DNA of 64,000 nt. Origin: CAVUEG01 sp963740525. GTDB taxonomy: Bacteria; Actinomycetota; Actinomycetes; Propionibacteriales; Nocardioidaceae. The DNA is taken from the NCBI GenBank assembly GCA_963740525.1, contig CAVUEG010000006.1:868001-932000 (forward strand), read 5' to 3'. How positions within the stretch are numbered: position 1 is the stretch's first letter; each line of letters begins with the position of its first letter. Of this stretch, positions 18,294 to 26,920 are shown one piece after another. Made by a program: the position numbers and the translations under genes. The notes beneath the pieces are model-generated. The model was not told where the DNA came from, did no database searches, and saw only the letters and a list, made by a program, of their open reading frames with translations.

Positions 18294-19793
18294 CTAGAAG
18301 CCCTGCGCGAGCCGGAAGTAGGCCTGGTTCCATCGGAGCTCCTGCGCGAACCGGCGGGCCGTGGTGGCCTCGTCGATCAGTGCGAGCTCGGTGCCGGTCA
18401 TCTCGGCGAGGTCCCAGAGGTGCTCACTGGTGAGCGCAGACGAGAGCACCGTGTGATGGGGCCCTCCCGCCATGAGCCAGGACTCTGTCGACGTGCGCAG
18501 GTCCGGGGCCGGTTCCCACACTGCGCGGGCGACCGGTAGCTGAGGCAGCGGCGCGTCCGGGCGGACGACCGAGACCTCGTTCGCGACGAAGCGGAACCGC
18601 TCGCCGAGATCACAGATGCCCAGGACGACCGCGTCGCCGGGGCTGGCGTCGAACACCAGTCGGACCGGGTCCTCCCGGCCTCCGATGCCCAGGGGGTGGA
18701 TCTCGAGGCTGGGCGTGCGCTCCGCGATCGACGGGCAGACCTCGAGCATGTGGGCGCCCAGGATCTTCTCCTCGCCCGGGACCAGGTGGTACGTGTAGTC
18801 CTCCATGAAGGAGGTACCGCCCGGCAGGCCTTCGGCCACCACCTTGAGCGTCCGGAGCATGACCGAGGTCTTCCAGTCACCCTCGCCACCGAAGCCGTAG
18901 CCGTCGGCCATCAGCCGCTGGACGGCGAGACCCGGGAGCTGGCGCAGCCCTCCGAGATCCTCGAAATTCGTGGTGAAGGCGGTGAAGCCGCCCTCGGTGA
19001 GGAACGTGCGCATGCCGGCCTCGAGCCGGGCGCCGTAGCGCAGCGACCCGTGCCGCTCGGCGCCGGTTCGCAGCTCGGCGGCGACGTCGTAGGTGTCCTC
19101 GTACTCCGCGACCAGGTCGTCGACGACCTTGTCCTCGACCGCGTCGACGACCGCGACCAGGTCGTTGACGCCGTACGTGTTGACGGAGACGCCGAACGCG
19201 AGCTCGGCGGCGACCTTGTCGCCCTCGGTGACGGCCACGTTGCGCATGTTGTCGCCGAAGCGAGCCAGCTTCATGTTCCGCATCGCGGCGAGCCCGCGAG
19301 CGGCGCGGACCCAGTCCCCCACCCGCTGGGCGACCAACGGGTCAGCGACGTGGCCGGTGACGGTCTTTCGCGCCACGCCGAGCCGGGTCTGCACGTAGCC
19401 GAACTCACGGTCGCCGTGGGCGGCCTGGTTCAGGTTCATGAAGTCCATGTCGATCGTGGCCCACGGAAGTGCCTGGTTGGCCTGCGTGTGCAGGTGCAGG
19501 AGCGGCTTGCGCAGCAGGTCGAGCCCGGTGATCCACATCTTGGCCGGGCTGAACGTGTGCATCCACGCGATCACACCGACACAGTCGTCGTCGGAACCGG
19601 CCTCGATCAGGGTCCTGCGGATGGCACCCGCGTCGGTCAGCACCGGCTTGGCGACCACGCGGACAGGCACCGCGTCGGAGCGGCCGAGGGCGTCACTGAT
19701 GCTGCGCGACTGGTCGGCCACCTGACGCAGCACGTCCTCGCCGTACAGCCCCTGGCTGCCGGTCAGGAACCAGATCGTCTGCTGCCCGCTCAT
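18294..19793 (-). CDS. araA: L-arabinose isomerase
   Basis: A 499-aa enzyme that interconverts L-arabinose and L-ribulose. The metal ligands and acid/base residues known from E. coli AraA are visible in context: E in G-E-G-D-W-K, E in M-E-D-Y-T-Y-H, H in G-A-H-M-L-E-V-C-P and H in G-G-P-H-H-T. The N-terminus T-I-W-F-L-T-G-S-Q-G-L-Y-G matches the family exactly, and length is normal. Its ATG overlaps the araD stop by 4 nt. The gene lies third in the order araB, araD, araA and upstream of the sugar uptake genes. Confidence 0.97.
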   Translation of the reverse strand: MSGQQTIWFLTGSQGLYGEDVLRQVADQSRSISDALGRSDAVPVRVVAKPVLTDAGAIRRTLIEAGSDDDCVGVIAWMHTFSPAKMWITGLDLLRKPLLHLHTQANQALPWATIDMDFMNLNQAAHGDREFGYVQTRLGVARKTVTGHVADPLVAQRVGDWVRAARGLAAMRNMKLARFGDNMRNVAVTEGDKVAAELAFGVSVNTYGVNDLVAVVDAVEDKVVDDLVAEYEDTYDVAAELRTGAERHGSLRYGARLEAGMRTFLTEGGFTAFTTNFEDLGGLRQLPGLAVQRLMADGYGFGGEGDWKTSVMLRTLKVVAEGLPGGTSFMEDYTYHLVPGEEKILGAHMLEVCPSIAERTPSLEIHPLGIGGREDPVRLVFDASPGDAVVLGICDLGERFRFVANEVSVVRPDAPLPQLPVARAVWEPAPDLRTSTESWLMAGGPHHTVLSSALTSEHLWDLAEMTGTELALIDEATTARRFAQELRWNQAYFRLAQGF

Positions 19794-20494
19794 GCCGTGC
19801 TCCCCTGGTCGGTCTGGTCCGTCTGGCCGTACACGTTCTGGTAGCGGTCGAAGAGCACGTCGACGTGCTCCGGTGCGATCGCGAGCGGCTCGCCGAGCTG
19901 ACGGGCGATGTGCACCGTGCGGGCCACGTCCTCGACCATCACCGCGGCCTTCACCGCGTCCCTGGCGGTGGCGCCGACCGTGAACGGTCCGTGGTTCTGC
20001 ATCAGGACCGCGGGAGACCGGCTGCCGCGCAGCGTCTCGACGATGCCGCGTCCGATCGAGTCGTCACCGATCAGCGCGAACGGGCCGATCGGGATCTCGC
20101 CACCGAACTCGTCGGCGGCCATGGTCAGCACGCAGGGCACCGCCTCGCCCCGGGCCGCCCAGGCCGTGGCGTACGTCGAGTGGGTGTGCACGACCCCGCC
20201 GACCTCGGGCAGGTGCCGGTAGACGTAGGCGTGCGCCGCGGTGTCCGAAGACGGTGCCCGGCTCCCGTCGACGAGGCGACCGTCCAAGTCGCACACGACC
20301 ATCGACGCCGCGGTGAGCTCGTCGTACGAGACGCCCGACGGCTTGATCACGAAGAGGTCCTCTCCCGGCACCCGCGCCGAGACGTTGCCGGCGGTCCACA
20401 CGACGAGCTGGTAGCGGGTCAGCTCTGCGTGGAGCGCTGCCACCTCCGCGCGGAGCTCATCGAGAACCGTCCCGATCGAGGAGAGGGAGCTCAT
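19790..20494 (-). CDS. araD: L-ribulose-5-phosphate 4-epimerase
   Basis: A 234-aa class II aldolase-fold epimerase that converts L-ribulose-5-phosphate to D-xylulose-5-phosphate. Signatures are T-A-G-N-V-S-A-R near the N-terminus, K-P-S-G-V-S-Y-D, S-S-D-T-A-A-H-A-Y-V-Y-R and the zinc ligands in V-V-H-T-H-S-T-Y-A-T, plus M-Q-N-H-G. The ATG at 20494 is preceded by GGAGGGGG five to six nt upstream, so it can be translated on its own. In the sequence as given, the araB frame reads into this gene without a stop (open from 22183 to 19790). This is discussed as a probable one-base error rather than a true fusion. Confidence 0.9.
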   Translation of the reverse strand: MSSLSSIGTVLDELRAEVAALHAELTRYQLVVWTAGNVSARVPGEDLFVIKPSGVSYDELTAASMVVCDLDGRLVDGSRAPSSDTAAHAYVYRHLPEVGGVVHTHSTYATAWAARGEAVPCVLTMAADEFGGEIPIGPFALIGDDSIGRGIVETLRGSRSPAVLMQNHGPFTVGATARDAVKAAVMVEDVARTVHIARQLGEPLAIAPEHVDVLFDRYQNVYGQTDQTDQGSTA

Positions 20495-22183
20495 CGGTCC
20501 CCCTCCGGACGTGCTGTGAGTGCCCGCCGTCGGATCGTCCTTGAGACGGTGCATGACGTCGTTGCCGCCGCGGCCGAAGTAGTCGTGCAGGACCTGGTAC
20601 TCGGCGAAGAGCTCCTCGTAGGCCTCGACGTTCTCCGGCACCGGCTTGTGCACGGCCTGATCGACCTTGCCCATCGCCCGCGAGGCCGCGTGGATGTCGT
20701 CGTATGAGCCTGCGGCGACGGCGGCGTGCATCGCGGCGCCGAGGGCCGGGCCCTGGGTCGAGGCGATCGTCGACAGGGGACGGTTGGTCACGTCGGCGTA
20801 GATCTGCATCAGCAGGTCGTTCTTGAGCAACCCGCCCGCCACGACGAGCTCGGTGACCGGGACCCCGGCGCCCTCGAAGGCGTCGACGATCACGCGGGTG
20901 CCGAACGCGGTGGCTTCGAGCAGCGCTCGGTAGGTGTCCTCGGGGCGGGTGGCCAGCGTCTGCCCGACGACCAGTCCGGAGAGGTCGTGGTCCACGAGCA
21001 CCGACCTGTTGCCGCTGTGCCAGTCGAGGGCGACGAGCCCGTGCTCGCCGATCGCCTGGCTCTCCGCCCGCTCGGTGAGGAGCTCGTGCACGCTCAGGCC
21101 GCGACGGCCGGCCTCGTCGTGCACCTCCGCGGGGACGCCGTGCGTGACGAACCAGTTGAAGATGTCGCCCACGCCGCTCTGGCCCGCCTCGTAGCCCCAC
21201 AAGCCGGGAGTGATGCCTCCGTCGACGACCCCGCACATGCCGGGGACCTCGCGCAGCGCGTCGCCGTTCATCACGTGGCACGTCGAGGTCCCCATGATCG
21301 CGACCATCTGGCCCGGCTCCGTGGCGCGGGCCGCCGGGGCGGTGACGTGGGCGTCGACGTTGCCGACCGCGACCGCGATGCCTTCGGGGAGTCCGGTGAG
21401 TGCTGCCGCGGCCGCGGTGAGCCCTCCGGCGCGGTCACCGAGCTGGCCGATCTGCCACGCCAGCTTGTCGCGCACGAAGTCCGCGAACTTCGGGTTCAGC
21501 TCGGTCAGGAAGTCGTCGTTGGGGTAGGTGCCGTCCTGGTAGATGCCCTTGTAGCCGGCGGTGCACGCGTTGCGGACGTAGGTCCCGCACAGCTGCCACA
21601 CGATCCAGTCGGCCGCTTCGACGAAGTGAGCCATGGCGGCGTACGCCGCGGGGGCCTCCTCGAGGAGCTGCAGCCCCTTCGCGAACTCCCACTCCGAGGA
21701 GATCAGGCCGCCGTACCTCGGCAGCCAGGCCTCGTCCCGGGCGCGAGCCAGCGCGTTGATCCGGTCGGCCTGCGGCTGCGCGGCGTGGTGGCGCCAGAGT
21801 TTGACGTAGGCGTGCGGTTCGTCGGTGAACTCCGGGAGCTCGCACAGCGGCGTGCCGTCGGACGTGACCGGCACCATCGTGCAGGCAGTGAAGTCGGTGG
21901 CGATCCCGATCACGTGGGAGGGGTCGGCTCCTGCTGCCTGAAGCGCAGCCGGTACGGCGACCCGGAGCACGTCGACATAGTCGGCGGGAACCTGCAGTGC
22001 CCACTCCGGAGCCAGCGCGACGGTGCCTCCGGGAAGCGTCCGGTCGAGCACCGCGTGCGGGTAGTCGTGGGTGGCGAACCCGAGCTCCTCGCCGTCGGAG
22101 ACCCGCACCACCACGGCGCGTCCGGACAGGGTGCCGAAGTCGACGCCGACCACGAGGGCCGAGGTGTCCGGGACCGGTGCCAC
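20491..22183 (-). CDS. araB: L-ribulokinase (C-terminal frameshift suspected)
   Basis: About 563 aa, close to the 566 of the E. coli enzyme. It phosphorylates L-ribulose with ATP. FGGY kinase motifs are visible: G-V-D-F-G-T-L-S-G-R at the N-terminus, D-F-T-A-C-T-M-V-P-V, Q-S-G-V-G-D-I-F-N-W-F and the C-terminal adenosine-site V-V-A-G-G-L-L-K-N. After M-H-R-L-K the given frame reads D-D-P-T-A-G-T and continues into araD. Dropping one of the two Gs at 20539-20540 instead gives K-T-I-R-R-R-A-L-T-A-R then a TGA overlapping the araD ATG, which looks like a genuine AraB end. It is the first gene of the ara operon, 38 bp downstream of a LacI-type operator. Confidence 0.85.
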
Positions 22184-22221
22184 GAGCGCTCCTTCGATTC
22201 ACGGGGCCGCAACATGCGAGG

Positions 22222-22237
22222 ATGTTAGCGGTAACAT
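22222..22237. promoter_or_regulatory. LacI-type operator 1 (ara)
   Basis: ATGTTAGCGGTAACAT: 6-bp inverted half-sites ATGTTA/TAACAT around a GCGG centre. The TGTTAGCG core is typical of LacI/GalR family sites. It lies 38 bp upstream of the araB start, in the leader between the regulator and araB, where repressor binding would block transcription. Confidence 0.7.
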
Positions 22238-22246
22238 TTCTCAGGA

Positions 22247-22262
22247 GTGTGAGCGCTCACAC
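22247..22262. promoter_or_regulatory. LacI-type operator 2 (ara)
   Basis: GTGTGAGCGCTCACAC, a perfect 16-bp palindrome with the central CG step typical of LacI-family operators. Its centre is 25 bp from that of operator 1, between one and three helical turns, compatible with cooperative binding by the adjacent LacI-type regulator. Confidence 0.75.
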
Positions 22263-22282
22263 ACGCCCGTGTCAAGAGTTCG

Positions 22283-22329
22283 GGGCCAGAGTTCTAGCCA
22301 AGGTCCCGCGAAGTCGGGACCTCTGGCCC
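22283..22329 (-). terminator. large hairpin after the lacI-type gene
   Basis: Nested inverted repeats: outer GGGCCAGA/TCTGGCCC (22283-22290, 22322-22329) and inner GGTCCCG/CGGGACC (22302-22308, 22315-22321). It lies 19 bp past the regulator stop and upstream of the operators. There is no clear T-run. It probably separates regulator transcription from the ara operon. Confidence 0.6.
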
Positions 22330-22347
22330 GGACTTGGACGGGGTCGC

Positions 22348-23370
22348 TCAGGCCGGTGGAGCGGTGGAGTCGCGGACGACCAGACTGGTCTGCACCAGAT
22401 CGACGGAGGCGTGGTCCTCGCCGGCGAGCACCCGCTCCACCAGCCGCATCGCGCGTCTGCCGAGCTCGGGGAAGTCCTGTGACACCGACGTCAGCGGCGG
22501 CGTGAAGAACGCGGCCTCGGGGAGATCGTCGAACCCGACCACGCTGATGTCCTCAGGGACCCTGCGTCCAGCCTCTCGGCAGGCCCTCAGGAACCCGAGC
22601 GCCATCTGGTCGTTGGCCGCGAACACCGCGGTCACGTCCGGCTCTCGCGCGAGCGACCTCCCGGTGACGTAACCACTGTGGGCGCTCCAGTCGCCGCCCC
22701 AGCGCAGCGGCGGGATCGACCGACCGGCCGCCTCGAGCTCGAGCCGCCAGCCCTCCCGGCGGGCCATCGCCTCGCTCCAGTCCACAGGTCCAGCCAGGTG
22801 CACCACGGTCTCGTGCCCGAGCTCCAGGAGGTGCCGGGTGGCCAGGCGGGCGCCCTGGACGTTGTCCACCCCCGCCGTGAGTGGCAGCTGGGACAGGTCG
22901 CCCTCGACGACCACCGTCGGGACACCGAGATCGAGACGCTGGGCGATCCGCATCACCGTGATGTGCGGGACGATCACGATCACCGCCTCGACGGCCTGCT
23001 CGAGGAGCTGGTCGACCGCCGCCCGGAACGCCAGCTCGTTCATCTCCACGACGCTGACCGTCGACAGCCGGTAGTCCGACCTGCGGGCCGCCGCCTCGAG
23101 GCCGAGGATCACGTTGGCCGGGCCGAACTGGCTGCTTCCCCAGGTGACGACGCCGACCAGCCGCGACCGCGACGAGGCGAGGAGCCGGGCGGCGCTGTTG
23201 CGGCGGTACCCGAGCGTCTCGATCGCCGCCAGCACGCGCTCCTTGGTGTCGGGTTTGATCCCCTCGAACCCGTTGAGGACCCGGGACACCGTCTGGTGCG
23301 AAACACCCGCCTCGGCGGCCACGTCCGCCATGCGGGGTGGTCGCGAGCGCCCCCCCGGTGTCGTCGACAT
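22348..23370 (-). CDS. LacI family transcriptional regulator of the arabinose operon
   Basis: A 340-aa repressor. The N-terminal helix-turn-helix M-A-D-V-A-A-E-A-G-V-S-H-Q-T-V-S-R-V-L-N-G lies at about residues 14-34, with the usual hinge helix A-A-R-L-L-A-S-S-R-S. The rest is a periplasmic-binding-protein-like effector domain (G-L-E-A-A-A-R, V-F-A-A-N-D-Q-M-A-L-G-F, I-S-V-V-G-F-D-D-L-P). The ATG at 23370 gives the normal short arm before the HTH; a longer open frame upstream is ignored. It lies directly upstream of araB with two palindromic operators between, so it probably represses the ara genes and is released by arabinose. That function is inferred from context, equivalent to AraR of corynebacteria. 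Confidence 0.9.
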   Translation of the reverse strand: MSTTPGGRSRPPRMADVAAEAGVSHQTVSRVLNGFEGIKPDTKERVLAAIETLGYRRNSAARLLASSRSRLVGVVTWGSSQFGPANVILGLEAAARRSDYRLSTVSVVEMNELAFRAAVDQLLEQAVEAVIVIVPHITVMRIAQRLDLGVPTVVVEGDLSQLPLTAGVDNVQGARLATRHLLELGHETVVHLAGPVDWSEAMARREGWRLELEAAGRSIPPLRWGGDWSAHSGYVTGRSLAREPDVTAVFAANDQMALGFLRACREAGRRVPEDISVVGFDDLPEAAFFTPPLTSVSQDFPELGRRAMRLVERVLAGEDHASVDLVQTSLVVRDSTAPPA

Positions 23371-23423
23371 GGGCCGAATCGTAGCCCCGCCCTCGAACCC
23401 CGTCGTCGTGCGAGCAGACCGGC

Positions 23424-24110
23424 TCAAGTGAGGAGCTCGTCGATCCAGGCCGGAACCACGGACGTCGCCGGGCCCGTCCTGCTCTCGTCGAACAGCGCGC
23501 TTCCGGCGCCCGGGACGAGGTTGAGCTCGACGGTTCGCGCGCCCACCGCCGCAGCGAACCGGACCAAGCCGGCGGCCGGATACACCACTCCCGACGTGCC
23601 GATCGAGCAGAAGACGTCGGCCGTCGCCACCGCACGCTCGATCTCGACCATCCCGTGCGGGATCTCGCCGAACCAGACCACGTCCGGGCGCAGCCCTCGC
23701 TGGCCGCACGCCGGACAGGCCGGCCGGTCGAGCAACGGGCCGGTCCAGTGCGAGCGCTCGTCGCAGTGGCGGCACCACGCGCTGCGCAAGCGGCCGTGCA
23801 TGTGGTGCACGTGACGCGAGCCGGCGCGCTCGTGGAGGTCGTCGATGTTCTGGGTGACCAGGAACAGGTCGTCGCCGAGCACCGCGCCCAGGCGGGCCAG
23901 TGCGACATGCGCTCCGTTGGGTTCGACCGACCGCAGGCTCTCACGGCGGGCGTCATAGAAGCGGTGGACGAGGTCCGGGTCCCGCACGAACGCCTCCGGG
24001 GTGGCGACGTCCTGCGGGTCGTGCCCCTCCCAGAGCCCGTCGGCGTCACGGAAGGTCGCCAGCCCGCTCTCCGCGGAGACCCCGGCACCGGTCAGGACGA
24101 CGACCTTCAC
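23424..24110 (-). CDS. cobB: NAD-dependent protein deacylase (sirtuin)
   Basis: A 228-aa sirtuin that removes acetyl or other acyl groups from protein lysines using NAD+. Visible motifs: G-A-G-V-S-A-E-S-G near residues 8-16 for NAD+ binding, T-Q-N-I-D-D-L-H, the catalytic histidine in M-H-G-R, and zinc-binding pairs C-R-H-C and C-P-A-C. There is also R-P-D-V-V-W-F-G-E and G-T-S-G-V-V-Y-P-A. A-R-R-E-S could fit the Y/R acyl-specificity region of class III enzymes that favour succinyl-lysine, but this is tentative. It starts at a GTG whose TGA overlap couples it to the methyltransferase upstream. Confidence 0.9.
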   Translation of the reverse strand: MKVVVLTGAGVSAESGLATFRDADGLWEGHDPQDVATPEAFVRDPDLVHRFYDARRESLRSVEPNGAHVALARLGAVLGDDLFLVTQNIDDLHERAGSRHVHHMHGRLRSAWCRHCDERSHWTGPLLDRPACPACGQRGLRPDVVWFGEIPHGMVEIERAVATADVFCSIGTSGVVYPAAGLVRFAAAVGARTVELNLVPGAGSALFDESRTGPATSVVPAWIDELLT

Positions 24111-24745
24111 GGGGCGCCTCGGGCGCGGCGCGCATGGACGGAGACGGCATAGCCGGCCACCGAGTCGCCGAGGTCCGACTCGGGCCCGTCCCAGGTGGGG
24201 TAGCGGTCGCGAAGCACGAGCCCGGCTGCTTTGCATGCGGCGTCGTACTCCTCGAGCGCTGTGACCGGGCACCCGCGCGGCAGGTGAGCGGGGTCGAGAC
24301 CGAACCCGGCGACCAGGAGACCGTCCACAGCCACCACCCCCGCCAGCCCGGCGACCACCGATTCGAGGGTGCCCTCGGCGAGCAGCGGGATCACGTTCCC
24401 GGCCAGGACCACCAGGTCGAAGTGCGGAAGGGTCGTCAGCCCGGGAGGGAGGTCGGCGAGGTCCCCGTGCAGCCACGTCAGGTGCGGCGCCGTACGCCGG
24501 GCCACGGCGAGCATCGACCCGTCGACGTCCACCCCCACGACGTCGAACCCCTGTGTGGCAAGGCGAATCCCCACTCTCCCGGTGCCGCAGCCGGCATCCA
24601 GAACGCGGGATCCGGGTGGCACCAGCGATGCGCAGAACGTCGCCTCGCCGTGCAGGTCCTTGCCTTCGGCAGCCAGCGCCGCGAACCGGGCGGCGTACTC
24701 GTCGCCGCTGCCGGTCCCGGCGATCTGTTCCCAACGGGTCCCCAT
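24107..24745 (-). CDS. class I SAM-dependent methyltransferase
   Basis: A 212-aa protein with the SAM-binding loop V-L-D-A-G-C-G-T-G-R-V-G (motif I), the acidic end of strand 2 in V-G-V-D-V-D-G-S-M, motif II-like H-G-D-L-A-D-L-P and motif III-like F-D-L-V-V-L-A-G-N-V. The ATG at 24745 was chosen since it gives W-E-Q-I-A-G-T-G-S-G-D-E-Y-A-A-R-F as start; the upstream open frame is rich in basic low-complexity residues. The target is unknown. Its stop overlaps the sirtuin GTG by 4 nt, suggesting a shared transcript. Confidence 0.8.
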   Translation of the reverse strand: MGTRWEQIAGTGSGDEYAARFAALAAEGKDLHGEATFCASLVPPGSRVLDAGCGTGRVGIRLATQGFDVVGVDVDGSMLAVARRTAPHLTWLHGDLADLPPGLTTLPHFDLVVLAGNVIPLLAEGTLESVVAGLAGVVAVDGLLVAGFGLDPAHLPRGCPVTALEEYDAACKAAGLVLRDRYPTWDGPESDLGDSVAGYAVSVHARRARGAP

Positions 24746-24924
24746 GCTCGCAGCCTCGCACACACGCGCCCCGGATCGGGCGAGCACAAAGCTCACCGGT
24801 CGTCTCGGAGCGGGTCGTTGCCCCCGCGAGGGTCGTCCGCGTACGGTCGATCCTGAGGGAGTGCCACTCGCTGCCAAGACCCCGCGGCGATGCATCAGGT
24901 CATCACATTGTCTGAGGGGTCAAC

Positions 24925-26127
24925 GTGATCAGTGAACGACAGCTGTCGGAAGTCCTGAGCGAGTTCGCTCGGACCCTGCTCACGGACTTCCCGATCCAGG
25001 GGATTCTCGACCAGTTGGTGGTCAGCATCGTCGACGTCCTCCCGGTCGACGCGGCCGGGGTGTCGCTGATCTCGCCCACGATCCACCCTCAGATCATCTC
25101 CGGCTCCGACGAGTCGGCCGATCGCTACGAACGGCTCCAGTCCGAGCTCGGCGAGGGTCCGTGCATCGCTGCGTACGAAACGGTTGCCGCGATCGCGATC
25201 CCCGACCTGACCAGTGAGTCCCGCTTTCCCACGTTCGTCGAGCGGGCGCTCGCCGAAGGGTTGGCCGCCGTCTTCACCTTCCCGCTCCGGAACGGAGACC
25301 GTGCCCTTGGTGCGCTCGACCTGTACCGCAAGACCACCGGCTCTCTGGACGAACGTGACCTGGAGGCGGCCCAGACCCTTGCCGACGTCACGACGTCGTA
25401 CCTGCTCAACGCTCAGGCCAGGGTCGCGAGCAACGACTTCGTCAACGGAGTCGGCCACGAGCTCAGGACGCCCATGGCCAGCATCGCCGGCCACGTGGAG
25501 CTTCTGCGCGACGAGGGGTCACCACCATTGACCCCGAGCCAGGAGTTCCACATCCGATCGATCGAGCACAGCGTCGACCGGCTGGCCGGACTTGCCGACG
25601 ACCTGCTGGTCCTGGCGGTGGTCAGCGAGTCGGATCGTCGACGACAGGCTTCTCCCCTGGACCTGGTTGCGGTGATCGCTTCCGCCCGCGAGACCCTGGG
25701 ACCGGCCATCGAGGCCAGCGCACTCACGGTGACGTTCGAGGTTCCTGACGGCCCGGTGATGATCCTGGGCACGACGGAGGAGCTCGAGTCCCTGGTGCTC
25801 AACCTCCTGACCAACGCCTTGAAGTTCACCGAGGACGGTGGATGGGTCCGATGCCGGTTGCGGTCGGCCCCTGGGTCGGTCAGCCTCGAAGTGCGCGACA
25901 ACGGGCTGGGGATCCCGGATGCGGAACAGGCCCGGCTCTTCTCTCGCTTCTTCCGGTCGTCGACGGCCAAGCGCCACAACATCCAGGGCACCGGTCTCGG
26001 CCTGACCATCGTCGAGTCGATCGTCACCAATCTCGGAGGGGACATCTTCGTGAACTCGAAGCATCTCGAGGGCTCGACCTTCATCGTGACCCTGCCCCTC
26101 TATGAAGCGCAGGGATCCCTCGCCTAG
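24925..26127 (+). CDS. GAF-domain sensor histidine kinase
   Basis: A 400-aa soluble kinase. Residues about 15-165 form a GAF domain with the C-terminal strand A-L-G-A-L-D-L-Y. H178 in G-H-E-L-R-T-P is the phosphoacceptor. N-box N-L-L-T-N-A-L-K-F-T, G1 D-N-G-L-G-I-P, F-box F-S-R-F-F-R-S and G2 G-T-G-L-G-L-T form the ATP-binding domain. No transmembrane segment is visible, so it senses something inside the cell. GTG at 24925 with GAGGGG upstream is the start. No response regulator is next to it; the convergent GAF/ANTAR genes are possible partners, since ANTAR proteins are often regulated by such kinases. Confidence 0.9.
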   Translation: MISERQLSEVLSEFARTLLTDFPIQGILDQLVVSIVDVLPVDAAGVSLISPTIHPQIISGSDESADRYERLQSELGEGPCIAAYETVAAIAIPDLTSESRFPTFVERALAEGLAAVFTFPLRNGDRALGALDLYRKTTGSLDERDLEAAQTLADVTTSYLLNAQARVASNDFVNGVGHELRTPMASIAGHVELLRDEGSPPLTPSQEFHIRSIEHSVDRLAGLADDLLVLAVVSESDRRRQASPLDLVAVIASARETLGPAIEASALTVTFEVPDGPVMILGTTEELESLVLNLLTNALKFTEDGGWVRCRLRSAPGSVSLEVRDNGLGIPDAEQARLFSRFFRSSTAKRHNIQGTGLGLTIVESIVTNLGGDIFVNSKHLEGSTFIVTLPLYEAQGSLA

Positions 26128-26149
26128 CTGTGCTCGGCAGGGAGGCAGG

Positions 26150-26920
26150 TCAGCCGAGCGGTCGCCGGACGCCTGGGGGCAGGATCGCCGACGGGTCGAG
26201 GGTCCGGCTCACGAGCTGTCCGGCCACTCCGCTCAGCTTCGCGCGGTTGGTGCGGGCGTAACCGCGAAGGGCGACGAACGCGGCGCCGACGTCGATGCCG
26301 CCGTACTCGGCGAGGATGCCCTTGGCCTGCTCGACCGTGATCCTCGTGGTGAGGGCGAGCTGAAGCTGCTCGGCAAGGAGCGAGGCGCGTGCCGTGGAGC
26401 GCTGCTGGATGATGCCGATCGTGGCAACGTCGGCGAGTGCCTGGGCGAGGCGGAGGTCGGACCCGGTCAAGGTGCTCTCGCTGGTGTTGAAGAGGTTGAG
26501 CGCGCCGATGGTCTCCGAGCGGAGCCGTAACGGAATCGCATACACCTCGGCGAAGCCCGCGCCCTCGACTGCATGGGCGAAGTCGGGCCACCGGCGCCGC
26601 AGGACGTCGAGGTGTTCGACCAGTATCTGCTCGCCGGTGGTCACCGCATCGATCGACGGACCCTTGTCGCTCTGCAGCTGGAACACCTCCATCAGCCGTG
26701 ACGCCTCGTTGGAGCTGGCGACGACGTCCAGGACATCGTCGCGGTTTCTGAGCAGGATCCCCGCGGCGCTGACGGCCAGGAGGTCGACACAGTCGGCCAC
26801 CAGCTGGTCCAGAAGCTCGACCACGTCGAAGTCGTCGACGAGGGTGTCGGCAAGGGCGACCAGGCGGTCGGCCACCCGAACCATCTGATCGGTCGTCTCC
26901 AACCTCCGTTCCGATTTCAT
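26150..26920 (-). CDS. GAF and ANTAR domain-containing regulator
   Basis: A 256-aa protein. Residues about 15-170 are a GAF domain (A-G-I-L-L-R-N, D-K-G-P-S-I-D-A-V, I-G-A-L-N-L-F-N), and residues about 180-245 an ANTAR domain (A-L-T-T-R-I-T-V-E-Q-A-K-G-I-L-A-E-Y). ANTAR proteins act as RNA-binding antiterminators that recognise dual hexaloop stems. It overlaps the second ANTAR gene by 4 nt (ATGA) and lies downstream of it, so both are probably translated from one mRNA. Opposite the GAF kinase gene, which ends 22 bp away in convergent orientation. Confidence 0.9.
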   Translation of the reverse strand: MKSERRLETTDQMVRVADRLVALADTLVDDFDVVELLDQLVADCVDLLAVSAAGILLRNRDDVLDVVASSNEASRLMEVFQLQSDKGPSIDAVTTGEQILVEHLDVLRRRWPDFAHAVEGAGFAEVYAIPLRLRSETIGALNLFNTSESTLTGSDLRLAQALADVATIGIIQQRSTARASLLAEQLQLALTTRITVEQAKGILAEYGGIDVGAAFVALRGYARTNRAKLSGVAGQLVSRTLDPSAILPPGVRRPLG

